Positions 33,023-41,607 of a DNA stretch of 64,000 bases are shown here, one piece after another (within the stretch, counting starts at the first letter, position 1; each line of letters begins with the position of its first letter). Source of the stretch: an uncultured bacterium (GTDB taxonomy: Bacteria; Bacteroidota; Bacteroidia; Bacteroidales; Bacteroidaceae). The DNA is taken from the NCBI GenBank assembly GCA_905216025.1, contig CAJMSE010000018.1, positions 16,761-80,760 of the forward strand, given 5' to 3'. Below the pieces are notes generated by a model. The model was not told the DNA's origin. It saw nothing but the letters and a program-made list of their open reading frames with translations, and made no database searches. Both the position numbers and the translations under genes were made by a program.

Positions 33023-33877
33023 TCAGCCATTTTGTGTTAAAACGGCTGTCGGGGACATGCCGTACTCCCGCTTGAAGGCGGTGGAGAAGTGGGACGGATT
33101 GCGGAAGCCCACTTCGGCATAGACATCGACAACCTTCTTTCCTCCGGCGTTCATCAGTTCGTATGCCCTCTCCAGCCTTTTCTTTATGAGCCATTTCTCC
33201 GGTGTCAGCTCGCTTATCTTCTTGAAGTCGCGCTTGAACGTGGCAAGGCTGCGCCCGGTGTAGTGGGCTATCTCCTCGATGCTCAGGTCACATGTGAAGT
33301 TCTCATCCATAAATCCGAGGATGTCTATCTTCCACGGTTCGTTAAAATCAAACATGGTGGAGATGAACCTTTCATCTATCGCGAGCAGGGCCATCAGTCC
33401 CTCCTGAAGTTTCAGCTCCATGAAGTTGTCTCTCGGCTTCACATCGGGATCGAAATAGGGAGTCATTGAGGCAAAGAGACTGGAGAGTTCCACTGTCTTC
33501 GGCAGTTTTATCACACCGCCGTCCAGCTTTCCCGCCGTAGTCCGCACCTTGTTCAGCGACAACTTAGTGTACATCTCCCTGAGAAAGCTGCGGGTGAACA
33601 TGAGGAACACGCCGCAATAACGCTCGCCGCCGTATGTCTTCTTGTACATCGTTATTCGGTGGTCGCGCGGAATGAACACGCACTCGCCTTTGCGTACGTG
33701 TATCTTCCCGTTGCCGTTGTCCAGTATCATCTCGCCCGAATAGACATAATTGAGCGCATACTCGCGCGAACGGTGTATGCACCCGCTCACGTCGTCGTAG
33801 AAGAAGCTGTAGAACACATTGTTATAATTGAATATCAGCTTCATCGGGCCAAGGTTCTCTTCCTGATTTATTGCCAT
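33023..33877 (-). CDS. AraC family transcriptional regulator
   Basis: 284 residues. The N-terminal half is a cupin-like sensory domain (YVYSGEMILDNGNGKIHVRKG, split across strands, and FIPRDHRITMY). The C-terminal 100 residues hold the two AraC helix-turn-helix motifs (SIEEIAHYTGRSLATFKRDF and VVDVYAEVGFRNPSHFSTAF) and the closing YGMSPTAV. It probably controls the adjacent TIGR04076/hydrolase pair on the same strand, from which it is separated by a terminator. The effector is unknown. Confidence 0.92.
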   Translation of the reverse strand: MAINQEENLGPMKLIFNYNNVFYSFFYDDVSGCIHRSREYALNYVYSGEMILDNGNGKIHVRKGECVFIPRDHRITMYKKTYGGERYCGVFLMFTRSFLREMYTKLSLNKVRTTAGKLDGGVIKLPKTVELSSLFASMTPYFDPDVKPRDNFMELKLQEGLMALLAIDERFISTMFDFNEPWKIDILGFMDENFTCDLSIEEIAHYTGRSLATFKRDFKKISELTPEKWLIKKRLERAYELMNAGGKKVVDVYAEVGFRNPSHFSTAFKREYGMSPTAVLTQNG

Positions 33878-33928
33878 AAGTCTCTTTTCCTAGAATCTTT
33901 AAATGTTAGGATTGGAATCTACCGGATG

Positions 33929-33936
33929 CAAAGATA
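33929..33936 (-). promoter_or_regulatory. -7 box of the AraC regulator promoter
   Basis: The minus strand reads TATCTTTG 51 bp before the ATG at 33877. Confidence 0.55.
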
Positions 33937-34112
33937 CGAAAACTAAATCGAACGGAGAATAAGCCTGACTGTTTTTCTTTTTGCTATAAAAAACTGCAAG
34001 AAAGAGGTTATCTTATTCAATAATAATTGAAAAGAATTACCCAGGCTTCATGGTTTTCGACTGCCAACATCAAAATTATGCGTCAATTTTATGAGATTTG
34101 GTGTGATAATTT

Positions 34113-34140
34113 AAAATCGCTAACTGCAGTTAGCGATTTT
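34113..34140. repeat. 28-bp perfect palindrome with no spacer
   Basis: AAAATCGCTAACTG is followed directly by its reverse complement CAGTTAGCGATTTT. It marks the upstream boundary of the DUF1016 remnant. Confidence 0.95.
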
Positions 34141-34339
34141 AGATGACCAAATGCGCAAGCCACACGAAAACCCTTCTATTGGCATAGTGTTATGCAAGAG
34201 TACAGATAAAAAGTATGTGGAATATGTAATTCAAAACTACGACAAACCAATGGGAGCTGTAACGTACAAGACTTCTGATGAAATGCCCGATAAATTAAAA
34301 CAGGCATTCCCCGATATTGAGGAACTGAAACTGATATAA
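34136..34339 (+). pseudogene. C-terminal remnant of a DUF1016/YhcG-type PDDEXK nuclease gene
   Basis: Only about 65 codons survive, reading DDQMRKPHENPSIGIVLCKS then YVEYVIQNYDKPMGAVTYKT to a stop at 34337-34339. This is the recognisable end of DUF1016 nuclease proteins (including the conserved ENPSIGI-LCK strand and the DKPMG turn), which are normally about 350 residues. Upstream in frame there is a stop at 34121-34123, and the palindrome 34113-34140 sits exactly at the truncated edge. An ATG at 34151 could start a 62-residue peptide, but I regard this as a decayed fragment. Local DNA is AT-rich, unlike its neighbours, which is consistent with transferred DNA. Confidence 0.75.
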
Positions 34340-34352
34340 GATAAAAACAAAC

Positions 34353-34422
34353 TGACTTAATACAGATTTACTTTACACGTGTTTAACAATTAAAACGTAT
34401 AAAGTAAATCTGTATTAAGTCA
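34353..34422. repeat. 23-bp perfect inverted repeat behind the DUF1016 remnant
   Basis: Arm 34353-34375 (begins TGACTTAATACAGATTTAC) and arm 34400-34422 are perfect reverse complements with a 24-nt spacer. No T-run follows, so it does not look like a plain intrinsic terminator. Confidence 0.9.
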
Positions 34423-34524
34423 TATCATAAACAAAGTTTTATCGTTTGATTGTAATTAAATCACCATATAAAACTTGCGATTTTCCACAATGCTGTTTCT
34501 TGATTATCCAAATAGCCGCCTTAT

Positions 34525-35889
34525 TTACCGCAAAGAGAAGCATTTATTGAGATTAGACAACGCATACAGCGGGACGATATCGATATGCCGCACGGCATTA
34601 TCGGCCTCTTTGTCCATATATTCCAAACTTCCGAAATGCTCCAACGACGTTCTTACGCCGTCATACAGTTTTTTCTTCCGCATGAACAGCCACATGCTCT
34701 GCATGCTTCCCTGCCTGCCGGCTTTCACTTCAACCGGCAGGACATGCCCATTACGTACCGTCAGGTAGTCAATCTCGGCATTTCCGTTGCGCGATGCGTT
34801 CTGCCAATAATACATTTCTGCTTTTTGGAAACAGTCGCAGTACTTAACCAGTTCCAAACCGGCAAACATCTCGGAAGCCGCTCCCTTGTTGACAAAGTCG
34901 GCATCCGTGACAAGCAGTATGTCAGATGACGGTACATTAAGCATCGTCTGCATCAGTCCGAGGTCGAGAAACAGATATTTTACATAGCTGTTGTCTTCTT
35001 CCGCACCCAACGGTATCCCGTTACCGTCACTATGCTTTACAGGGATTATCAGTCCGGCAAGCGCCAAAAGATGCAGGGCTTCGCGTATCAACGACGAATG
35101 AACATCACGCACTGCCTGTGCAAACACAAACTTCTGCCCGGCCTGCAAAGCCACCGAGCGCAACAGTTGCCTGAGCAGCACCGGAGATGTGCGCTTCTTG
35201 TATTTTGAAAAATCATCCATGTAAGTATCCAAAATATCATTATGTATGCGTACACATTTCCGATAATCACGGCTCTCCACCCACTCCGCTACGGCTGCCG
35301 GCATGCCGCCGACGAGATAAAACGACTTCAATTGCTCCGTCAGTTGCACGTGCATCGGCTCCGGCAACGGCTTCGTGCCTGTCATATTGCGCTTATAATC
35401 CACCATTGCCTGTAATCCCTGTGCAGTGAGAAACTCATCGAACGAGAACGGATACATATAAAGCGAGCGTATTCTTCCAACGCCGTACGACGGCAATTCT
35501 TCGAGAGCGAACTCCAATAATGAGCCTGCCGCTATCACATGCAATTCAGGATAGTCCTCCTTAAAATATCTCAATGCCATGATTGCTTCCTGACATACCT
35601 GAATTTCATCGATGAAAAGCAATGTCTCTCCCGCCACTATCGGGACAGACTGCGTGATGCTCAGCAGCTCACACGTCTTCTTCACGTCGATGTCTCTCGT
35701 GAAAAACTGTCTTAACGACGGTTGTTTTTCAAGATTGATTTCTAAAAAATACCGGAATGACTTGCCCAATTCCCTGACCGCAGTGGACTTTCCAACCTGC
35801 CGCGCCCCTCTCACAAGCAGCGGCATTCTCCGTTCAGACATCTTCCAATCCAGCAGTCGCTCGTCTATTTGTCGTCTGTAATATACCAT
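34525..35889 (-). CDS. AAA_14/DUF4143 family ATPase
   Basis: 454 residues. The N-terminal AAA domain has Walker A LLVRGARQVGKSTAV (near residue 30), Walker B ETLLFIDEIQ and a sensor stretch VIAAGSLLEFAL. The C-terminal DUF4143 domain includes MYPFSFDEFL, LKSFYLVGGMPAAVAEWV and a nuclease-like strand pattern ending in NAEIDYLTVRNGHVLPVEVK, whose E-I-D and E-V-K residues resemble a PD-(D/E)XK core. These ATPases are abundant and patchily distributed in Bacteroidales and are often linked to mobile or defence DNA, but their function is not established. It is monocistronic from a promoter at 35910-35939 whose -33 box lies in a repeat. Confidence 0.9.
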   Translation of the reverse strand: MVYYRRQIDERLLDWKMSERRMPLLVRGARQVGKSTAVRELGKSFRYFLEINLEKQPSLRQFFTRDIDVKKTCELLSITQSVPIVAGETLLFIDEIQVCQEAIMALRYFKEDYPELHVIAAGSLLEFALEELPSYGVGRIRSLYMYPFSFDEFLTAQGLQAMVDYKRNMTGTKPLPEPMHVQLTEQLKSFYLVGGMPAAVAEWVESRDYRKCVRIHNDILDTYMDDFSKYKKRTSPVLLRQLLRSVALQAGQKFVFAQAVRDVHSSLIREALHLLALAGLIIPVKHSDGNGIPLGAEEDNSYVKYLFLDLGLMQTMLNVPSSDILLVTDADFVNKGAASEMFAGLELVKYCDCFQKAEMYYWQNASRNGNAEIDYLTVRNGHVLPVEVKAGRQGSMQSMWLFMRKKKLYDGVRTSLEHFGSLEYMDKEADNAVRHIDIVPLYALSNLNKCFSLR

Positions 35890-35909
35890 ATATCAGCATG
35901 TTTTGATTG

Positions 35910-35939
35910 CAAAGATACGAAGAAACATCCAAAATCCAA
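35910..35939 (-). promoter_or_regulatory. Promoter of the AAA_14/DUF4143 gene
   Basis: Minus-strand TTG at 35939-35937, then 19 bp, then TATCTTTG at 35917-35910. The -33 element lies inside the first CCAAAATCCAAGGCAAAA repeat. Confidence 0.6.
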
Positions 35940-36016
35940 GGCAAAAACCAAGTAATTTCTTCCAAAATCCAAGGCAAAAAACACGCCGTTTCCTTCCAAA
36001 ATCCAAGGCAAAAGCG
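35929..36016. repeat. Three-copy direct repeat with 33-34 bp period (core CCAAAATCCAAGGCAAAA)
   Basis: The 18-bp core occurs at 35929, 35962 and 35996. Both strands stay open across it (reading FALDFG repeats on the minus strand), but there is no gene start, so I treat it as non-coding. It lies between the divergent ATPase and PL11 genes. Confidence 0.88.
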
Positions 36017-36158
36017 GTGAAAGGAGATGACAAAGGCAGATATTTCCGGATGATTTACAGCGGCAGTTTAAACCATTGCGCACGGCATACGTCACAATAA
36101 TACATGCGCGGAGGCATCGGGGATGCGGCGCATTCAAATTACAACTAACTTCTAAAAC

Positions 36159-38285
36159 ATGATGAAAAGGACTTTTATTTCTGCGGCGGCAGCACTCATC
36201 TGCATCACGGCATGGGGGCAGCCGCGCTATGACATGAAGACGATACAGCGCGAACAGCTCGGCCGCGGCGTGGTGGCACTGCGGCAGGCCGACGGCAGCA
36301 CGGTGGTGACGTGGCGCACGCTGACAAGTGACGCCAAGGGCGAGCCGTTCGACATCCTGCGCAACGGAGTGAAACTCAACGACCGGCCAATGACCGACGG
36401 AGGTACATTCTTCATCGACAAGGATGCTCCCGAGGGGGATGTGACGTACGAGATACGCGGCGGCGCAAAGAACGGTACGTACACCGTCAAGGCCGGAGCG
36501 CCTGCGGGATATCTGCCGATAAGGCTCGACAAGCCGGAGGGCGGCATCACGCCCGACGGACGGCAGTATACCTACTCGGCAAACGACGCGAGCGTGGGCG
36601 ACGTTGACGGCGACGGACAATACGAGATAATACTGAAATGGGAACCATCGAACGCGCACGACAACGCGCACGACGGCTTCACCGGACCGGTGCTCTTCGA
36701 CTGCTACCGCCTGAGCGGCGAGCGCCTGTGGCGCATCGACATGGGACCGAACATCCGCGCGGGAGCTCACTACACACAGTTCATGGTCTACGACTTCGAC
36801 GGTGACGGGCGCGCGGAGATGATGGTGAAGACGGCCGACGGCACCGTAGACGGCCGCGGAAAGGTCATCGGTGATCCGAAGGCCGACTGGCGTTTCGGCG
36901 TGAAAGAGGCGATGGCCCACTTCGACGAGAACCGGGAACGTGCCGCCAAAGAGATGCAGGAGCGGGAAAAGATGCGCCGCGAATGGGAAGAAATGCGAAA
37001 ACAAGGGAAACGGCCCGAGAAACCAGGCGCCGGCAACATGAAGAACGGCAGAGACGGCAGGAAGAACAACAGGCGGCCGCAGCGCGCTCCGTGGCCGGGC
37101 ATCGTGTTCAAGGCCGGCCGCATCCTCGAAGGTCCGGAATATCTCACGGTGTTCAACGGACTGACGGGCGAGGCGATGGCCACGGTCGACTATATTCCCG
37201 AACGCGGCGAACTAAGAGGTTGGGGCGACGAGAAGGGCAACCGCTCGGAGCGCTATCTGGCCGCCGTGGGATATCTCGACGGCAAGCACGCAAGCGCCAT
37301 CTTCTGCCGGGGATACTACACCCGCACCGTCATCGCGGCGTGGGACTGGGATGGCAAGCAGCTTACCAACCGCTGGACATTCGACACCAACGACGAGCGC
37401 TGGCGCAAATATGCCGGACAGGGCAACCACAACATCCGCGTGGCCGACGTTGACGGCGACGGATGCGACGAGATAACATACGGCTCGATGGCCGTAGACC
37501 ACGACGGCACGGGACTCTACAACACGGGCATGGGGCACGGCGACGCCATGCACCTCACCGTATTCGACCCCACGTCTGACAGGCTACAGCTTTGGGACTG
37601 CCACGAGAACCGCCGCGACGGCAGCGACCTGCGCGATGCCGCCACAGGAGAAGTCATATTCCAGATAAAGAGCAATATCGACGTGGGCCGCTGCATGGCC
37701 GCCGACATAGACCCGACCAACCCCGGACTGGAGATGTGGAGCTCAGACAGCAAGGGCATCAGAAACATCAAAGGAGAGCGTGTGCTCCCCGCAAAGGCAA
37801 AGGCAAAAAAACAAATGGAAGCCGACAAAGACAAAGACTACTACAAACCGAACGCGAACGACGACACCGCACTCTACATAAAAGGAGCGCGGGTATCGAC
37901 AAACTTCGGAATATGGTGGGACGGCGACTTGCTGCGCGAACTGCTCGACCACGAGACCGTAACGAAATATGACTGGCAGACGGGACGCACATATCCGCTG
38001 ATAAAGTTTGACGGATGCCAGTTCAACAACGGCACGAAATCGAATCCCTGCCTCAGCGCCGACATCCTCGGCGACTGGCGCGAGGAGGTAATCACCCGCA
38101 CCGACGACAGCAGCGAGATGCGCATCTACGTCTCCCCCATCCCAACCGGCCACCGCATCAACTGCCTCATGGAGGACATGCCCTACCGCCTGAGCGTAGC
38201 CGCGCAGAACGTGGCATACAACCAGCCCGCATGGACCGGCTTCTACCTCGGACCGGACAAGTCGGTGGTGGAGTTCCTGAAGTAA
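36159..38285 (+). CDS. Rhamnogalacturonan lyase, PL11 family, secreted
   Basis: 708 residues with a signal peptide (MMKRTFISAAAALICITAWG). The PL11 beta-propeller shows many Ca-binding DxDGDG loops (VGDVDGDGQYEIILKWEPS, VYDFDGDGRAEMMVKTADG, RVADVDGDGCDEITYG) and the family strings AHYTQFMVYD and SDSKGIRN. Enzymes of this family cut the rhamnose-galacturonic acid backbone of pectin by beta-elimination. An unusual lysine/arginine-rich, probably helical insert lies at about residues 255-308 (AKEMQEREKMRREWEEMRKQ then a basic, Gly- and Asn-rich stretch) before PGIVFKAGRILEGPEYLTVF. No receptor genes adjoin it. It may act with the 13-20 kb locus on the same plant polysaccharides. Confidence 0.95.
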   Translation: MMKRTFISAAAALICITAWGQPRYDMKTIQREQLGRGVVALRQADGSTVVTWRTLTSDAKGEPFDILRNGVKLNDRPMTDGGTFFIDKDAPEGDVTYEIRGGAKNGTYTVKAGAPAGYLPIRLDKPEGGITPDGRQYTYSANDASVGDVDGDGQYEIILKWEPSNAHDNAHDGFTGPVLFDCYRLSGERLWRIDMGPNIRAGAHYTQFMVYDFDGDGRAEMMVKTADGTVDGRGKVIGDPKADWRFGVKEAMAHFDENRERAAKEMQEREKMRREWEEMRKQGKRPEKPGAGNMKNGRDGRKNNRRPQRAPWPGIVFKAGRILEGPEYLTVFNGLTGEAMATVDYIPERGELRGWGDEKGNRSERYLAAVGYLDGKHASAIFCRGYYTRTVIAAWDWDGKQLTNRWTFDTNDERWRKYAGQGNHNIRVADVDGDGCDEITYGSMAVDHDGTGLYNTGMGHGDAMHLTVFDPTSDRLQLWDCHENRRDGSDLRDAATGEVIFQIKSNIDVGRCMAADIDPTNPGLEMWSSDSKGIRNIKGERVLPAKAKAKKQMEADKDKDYYKPNANDDTALYIKGARVSTNFGIWWDGDLLRELLDHETVTKYDWQTGRTYPLIKFDGCQFNNGTKSNPCLSADILGDWREEVITRTDDSSEMRIYVSPIPTGHRINCLMEDMPYRLSVAAQNVAYNQPAWTGFYLGPDKSVVEFLK

Positions 38286-38303
38286 AAGAGTAAACAAAGA
38301 TAT

Positions 38304-38371
38304 AAAACGCTAAGGCGCGGAGACGCAAAGAACTTTTTGAAGATTGAAAGTCCTTTGCGCCTTTGCGTTTT
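38304..38371. repeat. Family B palindrome, copy 3
   Basis: AAAACGCTAAGGCGCGGAG (from 38304) pairs imperfectly with CCTTTGCGCCTTTGCGTTTTT; the left arm carries about six extra bases. It lies just behind the PL11 stop and ends in a T-run, so it may be that gene's terminator. Confidence 0.8.
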
Positions 38372-38571
38372 TATCACAACCGCCAGGAGGACACATAGAC
38401 TTTACTGTACATTTGCCACATCGGCATCATCAGGCGCGTTGAACCGCCGCATTCCTAATATTCAGACTAAGATATTCGCTTTATATCTGACTCCCGATAA
38501 CTGATTAATCAAAGAATTGATATCTGTTTTTATTTTTCTGACAAATAAGGCTTGATAACTCGATTTTTTTT

Positions 38572-39855
38572 ATTGAATTGCGACTCTCAGAAAAGACTGC
38601 ATCTGCAAAAGTACCTGATGGATGGCCTACTTATTCTGTAAAAAAAGCATCTGTTTCCTTTTCAGGTAAAGAATATGTCTTAAATGGGGATGAAACTATA
38701 AGTATAACAGAATTGATTCCAAGTCATCCTTATTATGGAAATATCAATGTTGAGTATGATAAAGGTCGCACTTACAATAAATCCTTTGGACCATTTAGTA
38801 CTGGGCATTTGTATGCCCTAACTACGATTGTTGAATGTGGGCCTACTTCTATAACTGTTACAGGGAGATGTGATGTTGGTGATGCTCATATAAAAAGGAC
38901 ATACTTTTCGATATACAAAAAGCCTGATTACAGTGAAGGAAAAAATCTTGATGGTGACAATGTTTGTTTTACAGGTTTGAAGCCAGGAACTGATTATGAA
39001 TATGTTTATAATGTTGTAACGGCAGAAGGAAGTTTCAGTACTTGGGATGGGGAATTCACCACCCCCGCTCTCGAACTAACAACACTACAACCTAAGTGCG
39101 TGTCGAGCAGTTGCGCTATTGTAGCTGCCAAGACTAATATAAGTGATGATGAGCCGAGTGTTGGTTTCCTGTGGAAGAAATATGATGCGCCTGAGTCTTT
39201 GAATCCCAATGAGGGCTATGCGGCCATTTACAACGGACAATTGGAGGGATACATCAAAAATTTGCAGTCAACATCATATTACAATGTAAGGGCTTTTTAT
39301 AAATCGGCAGGCGGAACGTATTACTATGGTGACTGGGTGACGTTCGACCCGAGCGATTTCAGCTATTTCGAGCCAACGGTACACACTTACAACGTAACAG
39401 ACGTGACGTCGAACACTGCGAAAGTGAAAGGCTACGTGATGGCCGGCACGGACAACATAACGGAGCAGGGATTTGAGTACCGTCCGTTAGAGACAAATGG
39501 GGCAAAGACACAGATCGTGCGTGTTGCTGCTGCGGCGGATAACTCGGGTGATGATGTGATTACCGTGTTTGCCACAGGACAGGTAATGACGGCAGAGCTA
39601 CGCGATCTGAAACCGGAGACGACATATACATGCCGCGCTTTTGTGAAGACGGCTACCGGCACGACATACGGCGAGGAGCAAACATTTACCACGACGGCCG
39701 ATGTGACAGGCATTGACACTGTGGATGCAGATGCTCCAAAACCGGACATCGAGGGCTGTTATGATTTGAGCGGCCGCAAGATTGACACGATGCAGTATGG
39801 AATAAACATCATCCGCTATACAGACGGAACTACTCGTAAAGTGTTTGTCAGATAG
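38572..39855 (+). pseudogene. 5'-truncated surface/secreted protein with Fn3-like repeats and T9SS-like C-terminus
   Basis: The frame opens after a stop at 38539-38541 with no ATG; only ATT (38572) or TTG (38578) could start it, and no signal peptide follows. About 425 codons encode beta-rich modules with Fn3-like closings (LKPGTDYEYVYNV, LQSTSYYNVRAFYKS, LKPETTYTCRAFVKT). The C-terminus (YDLSGRKIDTMQYGINIIRY then TTRKVFVR) resembles the sorting tail of exported Prevotella proteins. The first 480 bases are AT-rich, while the part after about 39350 has the GC-rich usage of the rest of the window, as if two sources were joined. Most likely the remnant of a larger adhesin or glycan-binding protein. 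Confidence 0.65.
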
Positions 39856-39865
39856 TATTATATTG

Positions 39866-39942
39866 TTAACGCTAAGGCGCGGAGACGCAGAGATTTCTTT
39901 AACCATAAAAAGTTCTTTGCGTCTCTGCGCCTTAGCGTTTAA
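39866..39942. repeat. Family B palindrome, copy 4
   Basis: TTAACGCTAAGGCGCGGAG (from 39866) pairs with the right arm ending in GCGCCTTAGCGTTTAA, with a few mismatches. It lies directly behind the truncated surface-protein gene. Confidence 0.85.
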
Positions 39943-39982
39943 TATCTAATGAGGTGACAGCAGTACTTTCAAAGTCAGCTGC

Positions 39983-41551
39983 TCACCGTATATTTGAGTA
40001 CCATCGGTCTGCCTTGGTGAACAATATACGCAGGAAGAGGTAGACCGTAAGCATGAGGGCATAGGCGATGAAAACCTGAACGGTATTAAGGCGTATGCCG
40101 CCTATCGAAGCGAACGGGAGGGAAGAAATTGCTGTAAGGGCTGAATTAAGAGAAGAGACGATAAATATCAGCAGGGATGCCACGGCGGAACGGACTGCTG
40201 GGACGAAAAACAGGGCAAGCATGGCAGCGGACAGATAGAGAATGGCGGCCACGGCAGGAACGGCTATCACGTTGGCAAGGAGCGAATATACGGGCAGGCT
40301 GCCGAAATAGTATGCCACAAGCGGAGCTGTGCCAAGCTGGGCGCAGAACGATACGGAAAGCATCTGCCACAAACGCACGAGCAACGGATGTGACCGCCTG
40401 AACCGCTCCGAGAAAAGCGACGCCAAAGGAGGATAGAGAAGCATTATAGACGCAACGGAAATGAAAGAGAGTTGAAAACCGGCATCGTAAAGGCTCAACG
40501 GATTGGCAACGAGCATGACGATGGCCGTGAAGGCAAGGACATTGAGCGACATGCGGTCACGCCCTCCAAGGCCGACAATGGAATATACAGTTATCATCAC
40601 TGCCGCACGGACAACGGACAGCGGCATGCCGACAAGGAATACATAAGCCCAAACGGAGACTATTATGAACAGCTCGCGCAGTAACGACGGCCGGCGGCGG
40701 AGTGTAAACAAGGATATGATGATGTATATGATGCTGAGATGCATGCCGGACAAGGCAAGCGTATGGGACACTCCTGATGAAGAATAGGCTCCTTTTGTCT
40801 CTGCAGTAAGCTCTGCCTTGTGCCCGAGTGTCATCGCTGCAGTCACGGCAAACACCTGACCGCTCAACCCTACATCACGATACGCCTCTATCAGCTTATG
40901 CCGATAGTAAAGTCCGGCCAAAGCTATACGCTGAAAAAGTGACAGGTCAAGCAAGCTGACACGTGCAGGTCTCCAGTCTTCATGCCACACAAAGCACTGA
41001 GCGGCAATGCCATGGACCTTCAGATACATGGCATAATCAAAGTTTGAATCGGAAGGTTTACCGGATGATTTACCGGCAAGACTGCCGGGTGCGGTCAGAC
41101 GGGAACGGAAGCGGATGCCGCTGTTAACCGTTAATCCTCGATAGCGCCCCTCGACGGTATCCCTGAAAAGAGAAACGCGCACCTTCTCGCCACACAGACG
41201 GCCGGAAGTGATGATGGCATCGAAACGCACGACCTTGCCATGCTCCACAGGCTCACCGGCCACTACGGCCTCATAATCATCCGCTGCACCGGACAGCGGA
41301 ACCGACGAGTTCTGCTCAGACAGGCACATGGCAGAGCAACCGAAGAAGAATACAGAGGCAAGAAGGGTCCACGTTTGGAAAACCGGATGATTGAAAGACG
41401 GCAGACTGATAAGAACAGACAGGCAAAGGAAAACGCACCACACGAATACACCGACAGATGAAAAAAAGAAGTGCGCCGTCATCATGCCGAGCACAAGAGC
41501 AATGACAAAGGGAACAAGCGGATATAAGGAGAACAGGGCTACGTCTTTCAT
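39983..41551 (-). CDS. comEC: ComEC/Rec2 family DNA-uptake channel protein
   Basis: About 522 residues from the ATG at 41551. The frame extends to 41584, but the nuo-operon terminator occupies that stretch, so MKDVALFSLYPLVPF is the better start. Three N-terminal membrane segments and a DUF4131-type soluble domain (AVVAGEPVEHGKVVRFDA) are followed by the Competence domain with many helices and the family strings AMTLGHKAELTAETKGAYSS, GVSHTLALSGMHLSIIY and DAGFQLSFISVASI. The C-terminal metallo-beta-lactamase domain of longer ComEC proteins is absent. ComEC carries single-stranded DNA across the inner membrane during transformation; whether this strain is competent is unknown. Confidence 0.93.
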   Translation of the reverse strand: MKDVALFSLYPLVPFVIALVLGMMTAHFFFSSVGVFVWCVFLCLSVLISLPSFNHPVFQTWTLLASVFFFGCSAMCLSEQNSSVPLSGAADDYEAVVAGEPVEHGKVVRFDAIITSGRLCGEKVRVSLFRDTVEGRYRGLTVNSGIRFRSRLTAPGSLAGKSSGKPSDSNFDYAMYLKVHGIAAQCFVWHEDWRPARVSLLDLSLFQRIALAGLYYRHKLIEAYRDVGLSGQVFAVTAAMTLGHKAELTAETKGAYSSSGVSHTLALSGMHLSIIYIIISLFTLRRRPSLLRELFIIVSVWAYVFLVGMPLSVVRAAVMITVYSIVGLGGRDRMSLNVLAFTAIVMLVANPLSLYDAGFQLSFISVASIMLLYPPLASLFSERFRRSHPLLVRLWQMLSVSFCAQLGTAPLVAYYFGSLPVYSLLANVIAVPAVAAILYLSAAMLALFFVPAVRSAVASLLIFIVSSLNSALTAISSLPFASIGGIRLNTVQVFIAYALMLTVYLFLRILFTKADRWYSNIR

Positions 41552-41552
41552 A

Positions 41553-41591
41553 TATAAAAGAAAAGAGCCGGATGAGTTCGTCATCCGGCTC
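41553..41591 (-). terminator. Intrinsic terminator of the nuo operon
   Basis: On the minus strand GAGCCGGATGA (41591-41581) pairs perfectly with TCATCCGGCTC (41575-41565) around a 5-nt loop and is followed by TTTTCTTTT. It ends two bases before the comEC ATG. Confidence 0.92.
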
Positions 41592-41607
41592 CCGTCTGTC
41601 AGTTATT

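Noticed and set aside
35903..36100. Small protein with repeated NPRQK segments
   Set aside because: The frame is produced by the 33-bp DNA repeat and overlaps the divergent ATPase promoter; no start context or conserved protein features.
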